From: Archangium violaceum Cb vi76
GTDB taxonomy: Bacteria; Myxococcota; Myxococcia; Myxococcales; Myxococcaceae
NCBI RefSeq assembly: GCF_000733295.1
Contig: NZ_JPMI01000055.1
Span: 1-64,000, forward strand
DNA: 64,000 bases
Reading direction: 5' to 3'
In this document: positions 19,301 through 27,578 of the stretch, one piece after another
Layout of the letters: the number at the start of each line of letters is the position of its first letter
Numbering within the stretch: position 1 is the stretch's first letter
Notes under the pieces: generated by a model
Seen by the model: only the letters and a program-made list of their open reading frames with translations
The model's database searches: none
Told to the model about the DNA's origin: nothing
Program-made: the position numbers and the translations under genes

Positions 19301-20464
19301 GGTGATCTCCTCATTCGTCCATGTGGGCGGCCCGCTGAGAATTTCAACCACGGGCGGAGTGGTATCGACGATCCACTCGGACCTCAAGGGCGTCACGTTG
19401 TTTGCCTGATCCTTCACGAGGACCATGAAGACGTGGGGCCCATCCGCCAGACCGCTGACGGGGTAGGGACTGGTGCAGGTCACATAGCTTGCACCGTCGA
19501 GGCTGCACTCGCTGACTCCAAACTCATTCGTCAAGAATCGGAAGGTAAACGACGAGGCGCTGAGCAGCGGTCCCGGCGCCGCACTGAAGCGGGCCGTGGG
19601 TGGAGTCACATCCACCGTGAAGCCCACCGTCTGCGCTGCACTGGCTTCTCCACTCGAATTCTGTGCCCTGACGGATGCGACATAGGCGCCCTCCGTCAGC
19701 GCGGTGCCCAGTGACAACGACCAGTTTCCCGAAGCATCCACGGAGGCAGACCCCACATCCGCGCCGCCGATGGCGACGATCACCGTGGCGCCCACCTGGG
19801 CCGTGCCGCGGAAAAGAGGTGTGGAGTCATTGGTGTAACCGTTGTTTTGAGGCTCGACCACGACGGGTGTTGGCGGAGGCGCCAGACTCACGACCGTGCT
19901 CTCGGGTTGAAGACGCCAAGTCCCCTCAAGCCCACTGACCACCTGGATCTGGTGACTCCCCGGAGAACGAGGCATGTCGACGGCGCCCACGAATTGGCCC
20001 GAGGCACCTACCTCCAGACGAGCCCCTTCCACTCCATCCACGAAAACGAGCACTTCGGAGCCGGCCTGAGCCCGGCCCTCGACAGGCAGCACACCTCCCG
20101 GCACGATAGCCCCCTGCCGAGGGACCTCCAGCCACGGCATGGCGCTCTCATCTGGCGCTTGGCTCACCGGAAGAAGCTCGCTGGGCTCGTCGCTGGCCCG
20201 CAGCATACCCGCCCCGGGCCTGCTCAGTTCCAGGTGGTGCTCGCCTGCCTCCTGAATCCGCGCCAACTCCCAGGCCCGCGAGGCTCCGGCCGCCCCCGAC
20301 CGAATGAGCACCCAGGAGCCTGATTCGAATCCATGGGCCGACGCCACCTCGACAATCCGGGTGGTCCTTCCATGAGAACCCGCGATTCCCATCGAACCCC
20401 AACCCAATACAGACAAGGCCAACATGGCCCTCAACCACCTGTGCGACATCCTACGCTTCATCAT
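16358..20464 (-). CDS. Fused surface protein: Ig-like, internal MYXO-CTERM, barrel, TSP3, FecR-like
   Basis: This is a 1368-residue single frame. The first half has a signal peptide (RAMLALSVLGWGSMGIAG) and about four to five Ig-like repeats. These carry phrases such as VDASGNWSLSLGTALTEGAY and RDRAGNVND, and end in a MYXO-CTERM-like tail (GGGGLTGCSASG, a Leu-rich helix, then AFLRRRRSR) at about residues 633-661. Met672 then begins a second apparent signal peptide (GGSALLALLTMFQAGSVRAQ). After it come a barrel-like region (YARNPLVL), Asp-rich thrombospondin-3 calcium repeats (DADEDKDGVLNAGDFCP), a FecR-like domain (SSHGEVTAGAENKLEALASEGK) and a terminal fibronectin-like segment. The layout suggests that two genes became one by loss of a stop. 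A GGGAGGG site sits right at the ATG pair. It is last in a three-gene minus-strand run. Confidence 0.85.
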   Translation of the reverse strand: MMKRRMSHRWLRAMLALSVLGWGSMGIAGSHGRTTRIVEVASAHGFESGSWVLIRSGAAGASRAWELARIQEAGEHHLELSRPGAGMLRASDEPSELLPVSQAPDESAMPWLEVPRQGAIVPGGVLPVEGRAQAGSEVLVFVDGVEGARLEVGASGQFVGAVDMPRSPGSHQIQVVSGLEGTWRLQPESTVVSLAPPPTPVVVEPQNNGYTNDSTPLFRGTAQVGATVIVAIGGADVGSASVDASGNWSLSLGTALTEGAYVASVRAQNSSGEASAAQTVGFTVDVTPPTARFSAAPGPLLSASSFTFRFLTNEFGVSECSLDGASYVTCTSPYPVSGLADGPHVFMVLVKDQANNVTPLRSEWIVDTTPPVVEILSGPPTWTNEEITTFRLAASEEVQRIECTLDGTITFDCSPEQRVGARDEGRHVLEAHAIDLVGLVGPKVVYEWNSDFTPPSTPVLLQPAAGQFLTASNPVISGTAEPASTVRVLVNGNESCTATVDASGNWGCAPGSTLPTGSYALVLESRDRAGNVNDQFAPSSFRVDVDLPDTFITESPGGFTNSANPKFGFQSNEEGVTFECSVGTEAFGSCDTLVNSTRSFEPGSYTLRVRARDEAGNVDDTPATETWVFSLYEGGGGGLTGCSASGAAPLLPLMPLLAFLRRRRSRPSRREMAGGSALLALLTMFQAGSVRAQGVDLQQYKPAPGSRDVLGVYSPQVAPGVGLHAGLSVSYARNPLVLRTASNGGFAQSIVSDQVTADVLASISLLNHFELGLALPVTGQWGPAPGELGAFIPENATGTGLGDLRLVPKAVFPLGETLSLGAAAVVSLPTANSQSFLGSGGVGVQPMLLAQWSDNKQLRVLANVGGRFQPANQVPLLGLNVGNELTYALGAQWSGADSKLFIQGSLEGAVALNNPQSGASPLELLAAVGYSLPGGLAVRLGGGPGLTSGYGTPNFRLFAGLSWASGSDGPGPDRLCTGMPDADEDKDGVLNAGDFCPYESGDRGDGCPRDASAEGVKALAQLFKNDGDTDGVADDADACPKEFGVKTRRGCAVPVQPGSKEPDPIVASFSFPSGGSDTDSPKKLDTVVVRVQELLKNNQLAKVHASFPPDQPGATLMQQRAESVRGALTQRIPELKGSDKLTVDFQGKPGKPSRGKDVLEIKFTFVRAVAPKELPPVSELKCADQGVAARLMSSHGEVTAGAENKLEALASEGKVCDGDLVKTGAAAGAVLVLSDGNVLRLAPDSQVKLNRTGVQLLHGTLDSQGAQAALVAPEISSPCGGPASRPTTISWQKVPGARKYWVQVARGADFNSDVRFVLTERTGTSLELPSGGKWFWRVLPVDEKGLAGQPSKIHSFADNASVSAGPRS

Positions 20465-20570
20465 CCCTCCCTACGGGCTCCATGTATCTTGTCCTGCCAA
20501 CGGTCTCGGGACCCAACCACCTCTGGCGCGAACCACGCCCGGCGGATGCCAGCACGAGACCTCTGGACCA

Positions 20571-20601
20571 CCGCTCCGGGAGACAACCCCAGCCGGAGCG
20601 G
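20571..20601. terminator. Stem-loop between the two large surface genes
   Basis: CCGCTCCGG at 20571-20579 pairs with CCGGAGCGG at 20593-20601 around a 13-base loop. It lies in the 195-bp gap between the Gly-rich protein gene and the fused gene. No T-run follows on the minus strand, so it may attenuate or process the transcript rather than end it. Confidence 0.45.
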
Positions 20602-20659
20602 CTTGTCCAGAAGGGCCGGCGCGCCTCCAGGGCAAGAGGCCCGCCAGTCCCCGCGTTTT

Positions 20660-23600
20660 CTATCCGCGTCGGCGCCTGCCCTGACCAAACAGCCCTGCCA
20701 GTCCCACCAGCGCCAGCAACGCACCGCCACTGCCCGAACTGGCACAGCCCAGACCTCCGCCAATCACCTTCGCTGGTGACTGCGAATCAACCAGGAGCGT
20801 GATGGGATCCGAGACGCGGCCCTCATTGCCCGCCCGGTCCTTCGCCCGGGCCTTGAGGTTGTGCGAGCCATCGAACACCTCCTGGGAAACGATTTGCGCC
20901 CGCCACCGTCCCTGTCCATTGGCGACACCAAAGGCCACGGGCTCGGAAGCGTTGTCGAGCAGCAGCGCCACTTCCGCGAAGGGCTCGGAGTTGCCGTCCA
21001 CGACGGGGAAGCGCGTCGACACCTTCAACTCGCCCCCAATTGAATCAATGACGGGCGGCTCCGGCTTCTCGGTATCGACGTTCCACTCGTAGAGCGCGGA
21101 CTCCACGCTCAGGTTTCCCGCCAGATCCTGGGACCAGACCCTGAGGCAGTTACGCCCTTCCTTGAGTCCTTCCTGGACCTGATAGCTGGCACGAGGCCCC
21201 AACAACACCCCCGAGCAATCCAGCGAAGCATCCACACTGGACACGCAATCACTGATCGCACACCGGAAACCGGCCACGCTCACCTCCCCCGGCGCCGAGA
21301 ACTCGAAGTCCGCCGTCGTGAAGCGCTCCCATTGCGCGGGAGTGCGCACGATCTCCACCTTGGGAGGAACCTGATCCACCGTCCAGTAATAGATGTCCTG
21401 CAACTCGCGGGGTGTGACGATGTCTTTGGCCGTGTCGCGGGCCAGTACGCGAAGACTGTAGCTTCCCGGGTCGTTCAGCAGGAGCGTGACCCTGTCTCCG
21501 GACGCCTTGGTGAACTGGCCGAGATCGTTCGTGGTCGTATCGTTGAGAATGTAATAATACTCGACCACGCTGGCGAGAGGGACCTTGAGTTCGAAGTTGA
21601 ACGTCGCGCTCAAGGAGTTGGTGGGATTCTCCGCCCCTGAACCTGGGAGGATGCGGGCCACGGGCAGTCCCGTATCGACTTCCCATGTGTGGCTTTCCAC
21701 CTGCTCGATCGGGGTGAGGTTGCCCGCGAGATCCCACGCCAGGACTCGCAGGGTATGGGTGCCCTTCCCGACGAGCGCGACGGGAGGGGAGTACGGGTTG
21801 GAGCACTCCGCGAATGCGGCACCATCCACGCTGCACTGATATTTGACGGGTCCACTGAGCACATCGCTCGCGGCGAACTCGAACACGACAAGTGGCGAAT
21901 CGGTCACCCTCCCGGGTCCATTCGTGATGGTCACCTTGCCAGGCGGAGTCTTGTCCCACGTCCAGGTGCAGGACGCCGGGTACGGATCGACGTTGCCCAG
22001 GGCATCCCTCGCACGGGCCAGGAGGGTGAACTTGCCCTCACGCGTTCCCCTGGGCAACGGCCCGGAGCACGACGGCAGGGACGTGGTCACGGTGCCATCG
22101 AGCAGCACGCACTCGTAGGTCACCCCCGCCTCGCCACCTGCGCCCACCGAGAAGTCCACCGAGTCGGCATTGGTGAACTCACTGGCAGGGCAGGTGATGG
22201 TGGTATCCGGAGGGGTCCGATCCAGGGTGAAGCGAAGCTCGGAGACCGTACCGGTATTGCCTGCGGCATCCGTTGCCACCGCGCGCAGCAGGTACGGCCC
22301 ATCCGAGAGGGACATTGGAACCTCGTGGCGCCACGCCCCCGGTGACCCAACGGCCTTCACCGTCCCGCCCGCGCCCGCGACTTCTGCCGGAGTACCGCCA
22401 TCCGTCAGCACCGTGATCACCACATCGCTGCCCGTCTCGGCCGTGCCACTGATGGTCAGTGGGTTATCCCGGATGGTGCTGCTGTTTTCCGGATGGGTGA
22501 AGCCAACAGTCGGAGCAAGTGTGTCGACATCGAAGAACACGGTGTTGGAGAAAATGCTGACATTCTTGGCGGCATCTCTCGCCACCACCCGCACCCAATG
22601 TCTGCCATCGCCCACCGAGGGAGAGAAGCTCCAGGCCCCGCCACTCGCGCTATCACCCGCCCTCACAGGGGAACTCGGCGCCGCGTTGTCGATGTAGACG
22701 ATGACGTCGGAATCGGCTTCCGCGGTCCCCGACAAGACGACGGATACGTCTTTCTTGAAAATAGACGCAGGCGTATTGACGACAGGCTGGACAGGCGCGA
22801 TGGAGTCAATCCGCCAGGAGTAGACCGCGGGAGACGGATCTTCATTGCCAGCCACATCAGTGGCCACGACCTGCAGTTCGTGCGGCCCCTCCCCCAGGTC
22901 TGTATAGGTAGTCTCCGAAGCACACGAGTCCAGGGTGCCCGTATCGAGCTTACATTGAAAAGTCGCAGTCTCGGTTGCTCTGAATACGAACCGAGCCAAT
23001 TTCGAATTGTCGAGTGATTTTGGACTTGAGGCGATGTGTGTATCAGGTGTGGTAGCATCTACCGTGAATGCAAATGCCCGCTCCGCGCCCCGGAGTCCGT
23101 TGTACTCCGCATAGGCCACGACTGAATTGAAACCGTCAGTCAAATTGCTGATTGGCGAGCTGCTGAAAGCTCCACCTGAGACCGTCAGAGGCCCGACTTC
23201 GTCACCATTGCTGAAGCGAAGAAAGACCTTGCTGCTGGCCGTGGCCTTCCCGCTGACGGTGGGCAGTGCGTCGATGACATAACCAGCCCTCGTGCGAGTG
23301 ACGGAATTCACCGCCGCATCCGGCGGGGCGAACACCCCTGGGAAGGATCTGAAAACTCCTTTGGCGCCCGCGGTTGCACCATGGTTGGGCGTCACGGTGT
23401 CCCCTGATGCACCTGCGTTGCCGAAAGCAACAGCACCGGTGGGCTCACCACAAGCATTGGTCGCTTGAATGAAAATGCGTCCGCCGCCGCCGCCGCCGCC
23501 GGGTCCATAGATAGAGCCAGTAACACCTCCACCATCCCCCCCTTTGGCCGACAACCCAGGACAATCAACCTCATCAGCGATACGCAGGAGGATGGTGCCG

Positions 23601-24664
23601 CCGCCGCCACCACCGCCACCTCCGTCTTCATCTGTCGTATTCGCCACGCTCACGCCATTCGCGGTGATGGTCCCGGTTCCAAACAGCGAACCAGCACGAA
23701 TGAATATCGCACCACCACCTGCTCCACCCACAGTCCCGACATTGCCGCGCCCACCGCCTCCTCCCAGAATCAGGCGCCCCGGAAAATCCGCCTGAGATAT
23801 CCCTACCCCGCCCTTGCCCCAGCCAGCTTTGCCTGATTCCGTGAGGCCTCCGTTACCGCCCTTGCCAGCACCCCCACCACCGCCGCCTCCAGCACGAAGG
23901 CACGCGCCACCGCCTCCCGCGTTGGCCACTCTCTCTCGTCCAAAGGACGAACTAAGAGGGTTCCCATATAATCCCTCTCCCTGGCCTTCCGGGTCTGAAC
24001 TGCCATCATCCGTGCGACCACAATGCCCGGCAGTCTCCGCCTGACCACCCCGGAAGCCCGTCCCATCCGCCGAAATGAATCCTTCGTTGATGAAGGTGTC
24101 CCGTACCAGAAACACAAGCACCCCACCCACGGACCCATTCCAGGCGAGCGGTTTGAGCGTGACACCCGACGCAACATGAAGGGAGGTGTACTCAGGCACG
24201 GAAATGACCTGGGTCCGTGTGGCATCAAAATCCTTGGTGACAAGTGGTTTTTCCAGATTCAGCTTGCCTGACTCCACGCCGTTGGGAGTGCCCGCGGGCT
24301 TGAGTCTAGCGAACTCCCAGCGGCCCACCTTGGCGCCAACGCTGTCCAGGTCGATGGAATCGAGCGCGGAATCGATAATCAACCCCGACGAATTCTCGGT
24401 GGTCTGGAGCACCAAGACCAGCTGACCGTTCGTGAAGTCGGCGCTGCCGGCAGTAGAGACAGAGATTGACGTGGGACCCGAGGTTGCCGTTGCGCCCGAG
24501 AAGCCCGTAACCTTCTGGTACTTGTTGATGGTCGGCGCAGGGTTGGTTCTGAAGCTCTCGAAGCCCGAGATACCGGTACCCAGGAAGAAGGTATCCGGCT
24601 CGGCGGAGGCCAGCGAGGCACCTCCGAGCACCACCAGGGCCAGCCATGTCCTGAGCGTCTTCAC
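20660..24664 (-). CDS. Gly-rich Ig-like surface protein with MYXO-CTERM-like tail (AgmC-like)
   Basis: The 1334-residue protein has a signal peptide (MKTLRTWLALVVLGGASLASA), an N-terminal domain of about 180 residues and a very Gly-rich region at about 200-430 (GGGGACLRAGGGGGGGAG and similar). Around eight Ig-like/cadherin-like repeats follow, marked by phrases such as RVVARDAAKN, RAVATDAAGN and RVLAWDLAGN. The tail GLGCASSGSGGALL-ALVGLAGLFGQGRRRR has the Gly-Cys, helix and Arg-cluster pattern of MYXO-CTERM, which in myxobacteria targets proteins to the cell surface. Its layout recalls proteins annotated as adventurous gliding motility protein AgmC, but I cannot confirm this without alignment. 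It is the middle gene of the three-gene run. Confidence 0.85.
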   Translation of the reverse strand: MKTLRTWLALVVLGGASLASAEPDTFFLGTGISGFESFRTNPAPTINKYQKVTGFSGATATSGPTSISVSTAGSADFTNGQLVLVLQTTENSSGLIIDSALDSIDLDSVGAKVGRWEFARLKPAGTPNGVESGKLNLEKPLVTKDFDATRTQVISVPEYTSLHVASGVTLKPLAWNGSVGGVLVFLVRDTFINEGFISADGTGFRGGQAETAGHCGRTDDGSSDPEGQGEGLYGNPLSSSFGRERVANAGGGGACLRAGGGGGGGAGKGGNGGLTESGKAGWGKGGVGISQADFPGRLILGGGGGRGNVGTVGGAGGGAIFIRAGSLFGTGTITANGVSVANTTDEDGGGGGGGGGTILLRIADEVDCPGLSAKGGDGGGVTGSIYGPGGGGGGGRIFIQATNACGEPTGAVAFGNAGASGDTVTPNHGATAGAKGVFRSFPGVFAPPDAAVNSVTRTRAGYVIDALPTVSGKATASSKVFLRFSNGDEVGPLTVSGGAFSSSPISNLTDGFNSVVAYAEYNGLRGAERAFAFTVDATTPDTHIASSPKSLDNSKLARFVFRATETATFQCKLDTGTLDSCASETTYTDLGEGPHELQVVATDVAGNEDPSPAVYSWRIDSIAPVQPVVNTPASIFKKDVSVVLSGTAEADSDVIVYIDNAAPSSPVRAGDSASGGAWSFSPSVGDGRHWVRVVARDAAKNVSIFSNTVFFDVDTLAPTVGFTHPENSSTIRDNPLTISGTAETGSDVVITVLTDGGTPAEVAGAGGTVKAVGSPGAWRHEVPMSLSDGPYLLRAVATDAAGNTGTVSELRFTLDRTPPDTTITCPASEFTNADSVDFSVGAGGEAGVTYECVLLDGTVTTSLPSCSGPLPRGTREGKFTLLARARDALGNVDPYPASCTWTWDKTPPGKVTITNGPGRVTDSPLVVFEFAASDVLSGPVKYQCSVDGAAFAECSNPYSPPVALVGKGTHTLRVLAWDLAGNLTPIEQVESHTWEVDTGLPVARILPGSGAENPTNSLSATFNFELKVPLASVVEYYYILNDTTTNDLGQFTKASGDRVTLLLNDPGSYSLRVLARDTAKDIVTPRELQDIYYWTVDQVPPKVEIVRTPAQWERFTTADFEFSAPGEVSVAGFRCAISDCVSSVDASLDCSGVLLGPRASYQVQEGLKEGRNCLRVWSQDLAGNLSVESALYEWNVDTEKPEPPVIDSIGGELKVSTRFPVVDGNSEPFAEVALLLDNASEPVAFGVANGQGRWRAQIVSQEVFDGSHNLKARAKDRAGNEGRVSDPITLLVDSQSPAKVIGGGLGCASSGSGGALLALVGLAGLFGQGRRRRG
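23473..23625. repeat. Trinucleotide-rich tracts encoding poly-Gly
   Basis: Short CCG/GCC runs near 23480-23505 and CCG/CCA runs near 23590-23625 encode poly-glycine on the minus strand inside the Gly-rich surface protein. Such tracts can change length by slippage in steps of three, lengthening or shortening the Gly linkers without breaking the frame. Confidence 0.6.
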
Positions 24665-24772
24665 GAATTCACCCCCATCGCATCATCCCTCTGGCCTGAT
24701 GCCCAAAGCAGTTCAGCACGAGTCCTCAATCCGTACAGCGGAGAGGGCATGACGCCCCCGCCGCCTTCGCAC

Positions 24773-26602
24773 CTATCGCTGGAGTGCATCAGTGCCCTCC
24801 TCGCCATTGCGGATGATCTTGAAGTCCACGCGGCGGTTGTTCTCGCGGCCAATCGACGTCGCATTGCTGTCGGCGGGCCTGTCCTGACCGTAGCCGCGGG
24901 CCACCAGGCGCTCGGGTGCCACGCCCTTGTCGATCAGGTAGCGACGCACGGCCTCCGCGCGCTGCTGCGAGACGCGGCGAAGCTCGTCTGGGAAGCCCCG
25001 GTCGTCCGTGTGTCCGCCCACCACCACGCGCGGAATCTCCGGATGCTCCCGCATCACCTTGGCCACCCAATCCAACAGCTCGAAGGAGCGCTGCTGGATA
25101 CGAGCCCCGTTGGCCTCGAAGAACACCTTGGCGCCGTTGATCAGCTTGAGTTCACTGGGCGTGATGGCCAGCCGTGGCACCTCGTGTTCGGGGCAACCCA
25201 GGTTGGCCTCGACTCCCGGCTGCTGCGCACAGGTGTCCACCCGGTTGGGCACACCGTCCTTGTCCGTATCCTCCTCCGGGCAGCCCTTGCGCTCGACCGG
25301 ACCGGGTTCGTCGGGGCACTCGTCCTGATCGTTCTCGATGCCGTCCTTGTCCCGATCCTTGAGCGGGCAGCCGCGGTTCTCCACGAGACCAGGCTCCGCC
25401 GGGCAGCTGTCCAGCTCGTCCTCAACGCCGTCCTTGTCCTGATCGCGTACCGGGCAACCCTGGCGCGCGGCATCACCCGGCTCCGTCGGACAAGCGTCCA
25501 GGGAGTCCTCGATTCCATCCGAGTCCGAGTCGGTCCGGGGACAGCCACCGCGCGCGGGATCGCCCGCATGCTCCCAGCACTTGTCCAGGCCGTTGCGTAC
25601 ACCGTCCCGGTCGTAATCCATGTCCGGGCACTCGTTCACGATGTCCACGGCGGTCCCCAGCTCACACTTCACGGAAGTCTCTCCGGGGCCCTGCCGCGGC
25701 GTCACGTCCCCAAAGGAACCACCAGCAAGCACCCGGAACAACGGAGTCCCCGGCGCCGACCCCACCCCCACTCCCGCCAGCGCGAACACCTCCAACGAGG
25801 GGTTCACCAGGTACCTCGCGCCCGGCAGGAGTTCCGCCGACCCGGCCTGCCCGGACAGCGGGATCATTCCCCGCACGTTGAACTCGTACCGCAGCCGCCT
25901 CCCCGTCGAGACCAGCGCCGCGCCGACGCGCAGCTCGTTGCCCACGTCCTGGGCATCCGTGTTGGGGCCCAGGTCGCTGATGCGACCTACCGGGCGCGCC
26001 ATGAATCCCACGTCCAACCCGGCCCTGAAGAAGCCGAAGCGCCGGCCCACCATCACCCTTGGCATGTAACGCATCCCCGCATCCCGCCCGAGCCCCGCCT
26101 CACTGCCCACGGGCAGCCCCACCACTCCCTCCACTGCCAGGTCGACCCCACCCCGCGCATCCTGGGTGAGCAGCCCCAGCCGCAACCCCACCGCGGGCGT
26201 TCCCAATCCGAAGGACTGCGGACTCAAGAACCCCGTCTGGCTCGGCCCCGCCCCCTGCTGAAGCGCCACCAACGGGAGCTGCACTCCCAACTGGAGCCAG
26301 TTCGTCACGGCATAGGCACCGGCCAGGTGCATCGTGGTCCGCACCCCCACGATGGGTTTGGAGCCCTCCCCCTCCCGATAGAGCACCAGGGGGTTATGGG
26401 AGTAGTGGCCCACGGCCGAGAGGCGGAACTGCCCCGCCTGCAGCATCTCCCCCATACCCACCAACAACGAGCCCTCCGCGCCAGGATTCAGATCCAGCCG
26501 CTCCAGCTCGAAGTCACCCAGTGAGGGCTGCGCGAAGGCCACCATCCCTGGCAACACCAGGAACAGCACCAGCGCGACAGGTCCAAGCATCCTTCGTCCC
26601 AT
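24773..26602 (-). CDS. OmpA-family outer-membrane protein with TSP3 repeats
   Basis: The 609-residue protein starts with a signal peptide (MGRRMLGPVALVLFLVLPGMVAFAQ). A barrel-like region of about 300 residues follows (YSHNPLVLYREG; LGVQLPLVAL). Next are five Asp-rich thrombospondin-type-3 calcium repeats (DSDSDGIEDSLDACPTEPGD and variants, about 335-465). It ends in an OmpA peptidoglycan-binding domain (VVVGGHTDDRGFPDELRRVSQQRAEAVRRYL, GYGQDRPADSN, NRRVDFKI). It should span the outer membrane and hold the cell wall. The start at 26602 follows a GGGGGA site; an upstream Met adds only polar residues. It is first in the three-gene run, and its barrel resembles the second half of the fused protein, which also has YARNPLVL. 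Confidence 0.92.
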   Translation of the reverse strand: MGRRMLGPVALVLFLVLPGMVAFAQPSLGDFELERLDLNPGAEGSLLVGMGEMLQAGQFRLSAVGHYSHNPLVLYREGEGSKPIVGVRTTMHLAGAYAVTNWLQLGVQLPLVALQQGAGPSQTGFLSPQSFGLGTPAVGLRLGLLTQDARGGVDLAVEGVVGLPVGSEAGLGRDAGMRYMPRVMVGRRFGFFRAGLDVGFMARPVGRISDLGPNTDAQDVGNELRVGAALVSTGRRLRYEFNVRGMIPLSGQAGSAELLPGARYLVNPSLEVFALAGVGVGSAPGTPLFRVLAGGSFGDVTPRQGPGETSVKCELGTAVDIVNECPDMDYDRDGVRNGLDKCWEHAGDPARGGCPRTDSDSDGIEDSLDACPTEPGDAARQGCPVRDQDKDGVEDELDSCPAEPGLVENRGCPLKDRDKDGIENDQDECPDEPGPVERKGCPEEDTDKDGVPNRVDTCAQQPGVEANLGCPEHEVPRLAITPSELKLINGAKVFFEANGARIQQRSFELLDWVAKVMREHPEIPRVVVGGHTDDRGFPDELRRVSQQRAEAVRRYLIDKGVAPERLVARGYGQDRPADSNATSIGRENNRRVDFKIIRNGEEGTDALQR

Positions 26603-26891
26603 GAATCCCCCACTTCGGATGTGTCGCCGCCAGGGAAAGGCGCGCCACCGCATCGAGCAGAAACGCAAGGCCGAAGCACTCTAGCAGTGTCTTGCCGCGA
26701 TCCTGAAGACTTCCGAGCGCCTTCGAGCCAAACAAGCAAGACCTGAAAAACAACCGTAAAACTGTTGCTCCATATCGCTACAGGCCTGTCCCCGCCAGGC
26801 GGGAATCCCTTACGCTCCGAGTGGACATTGATCGTGGGCTTGCGGCCTGTCTGACACTCTGGCAGGTTTCACACCGCCAATCCGACCTGTT
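26603..26891. promoter_or_regulatory. Divergent spacer between surface locus and T6SS
   Basis: This 289-bp gap is less GC-rich than the genes, with A-rich patches near 26730-26765 (AAACAAGCAAG, CTGAAAAACAACCGTAAAA). It must hold the promoters of both the minus-strand surface genes and the plus-strand T6SS cluster. I searched for a sigma-54 -24/-12 pair and found none with correct spacing. No coding sequence or convincing operator is seen. Confidence 0.5.
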
Positions 26892-27578
26892 GTGGGGGGC
26901 TTACCGCACGTGAGAAGAGGACTCGTGAAGGCGCAGCCACACGCATGCTCTGGGGCGTGCGTCCGCTCCAGTCGTCGCGGCAGGGGGGTTCTGCTCTCAC
27001 TCCTGCTCGCGGCCACCGCCAGCACCTCGTGCGCGAAGCGCATAGCGCCCAAGCCGTGCGAGACCCCTCCTCCCATGCAGGTCGTCCTGGACGTCTCCGA
27101 CCAGGTGAATCCTGATCCGCGTGGGCGCTCGCTGCCCACCGTGGTCCAGGTCATCCAGCTCAAGGACAGCGCGAAGCTGGAGCGCGCGGGCTTCCGCGAC
27201 CTCTGGGGCCGCCCCAAGGAGTTCCTCGGTGAGGACCTGCTGGCGGTGGCCGAGTTCACCGTCGCCCCCGGCCAGAAGTTCCAGCGGTGGATCCAGCGCG
27301 ATCCCAAGGCCCGCTTCATCCTGACCATGGGCCACTTCCGCCAGCCTCTCGGCTACTCGTGGCGCACCGTGTCCGCGCTGGACCCCGTGCCCGAGCTCTT
27401 CTGCGTCGAGCGGCCCGCGGGAGACCAGGGCGAGCCCAGGCCCGGTGACGTGCAACTGCGCTACCGGCTCCAGGGCTATCAGATCGACATCCTTCGCACC
27501 CAGTTCACGCTGACGCAGCCGGCTCCCGCCGTCCCGTCCGCGGCCGAGGTGCCATCCCACCCCAAGGGGAGTGCATGA
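26892..27578 (+). CDS. tssJ: T6SS outer-membrane lipoprotein TssJ
   Basis: The 228-residue product starts at a GTG; further GTGs at 26910 and 26925 are possible starts, and the last has an AGAGG site just upstream. A signal region (GVLLSLLLAATASTSC) ends in a cysteine with an imperfect lipobox. The mature part has the TssJ pattern VVLDVSDQVNPDPRGRSLPTVVQVIQLKDSAKLERAGFRDLW, including the Pro-x-x-V-x-x-x-Q-L strand. TssJ is the lipoprotein that anchors the T6SS membrane complex to the outer membrane by binding TssM. It opens the T6SS cluster and overlaps tssK by an ATGA junction. Confidence 0.92.
   Translation: MGGLPHVRRGLVKAQPHACSGACVRSSRRGRGVLLSLLLAATASTSCAKRIAPKPCETPPPMQVVLDVSDQVNPDPRGRSLPTVVQVIQLKDSAKLERAGFRDLWGRPKEFLGEDLLAVAEFTVAPGQKFQRWIQRDPKARFILTMGHFRQPLGYSWRTVSALDPVPELFCVERPAGDQGEPRPGDVQLRYRLQGYQIDILRTQFTLTQPAPAVPSAAEVPSHPKGSA

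Noticed and set aside
24749-26524. A 591-codon plus-strand frame across the OmpA gene
   Set aside because: The minus-strand product has a signal peptide, TSP3 repeats and an OmpA domain; the plus-strand product has none.
26603-26891. Sigma-54 promoter for the T6SS cluster
   Set aside because: TGGACA, TGGGCT and TGGCAG candidates were checked; none has a GC at the correct ten-base spacing after GG.
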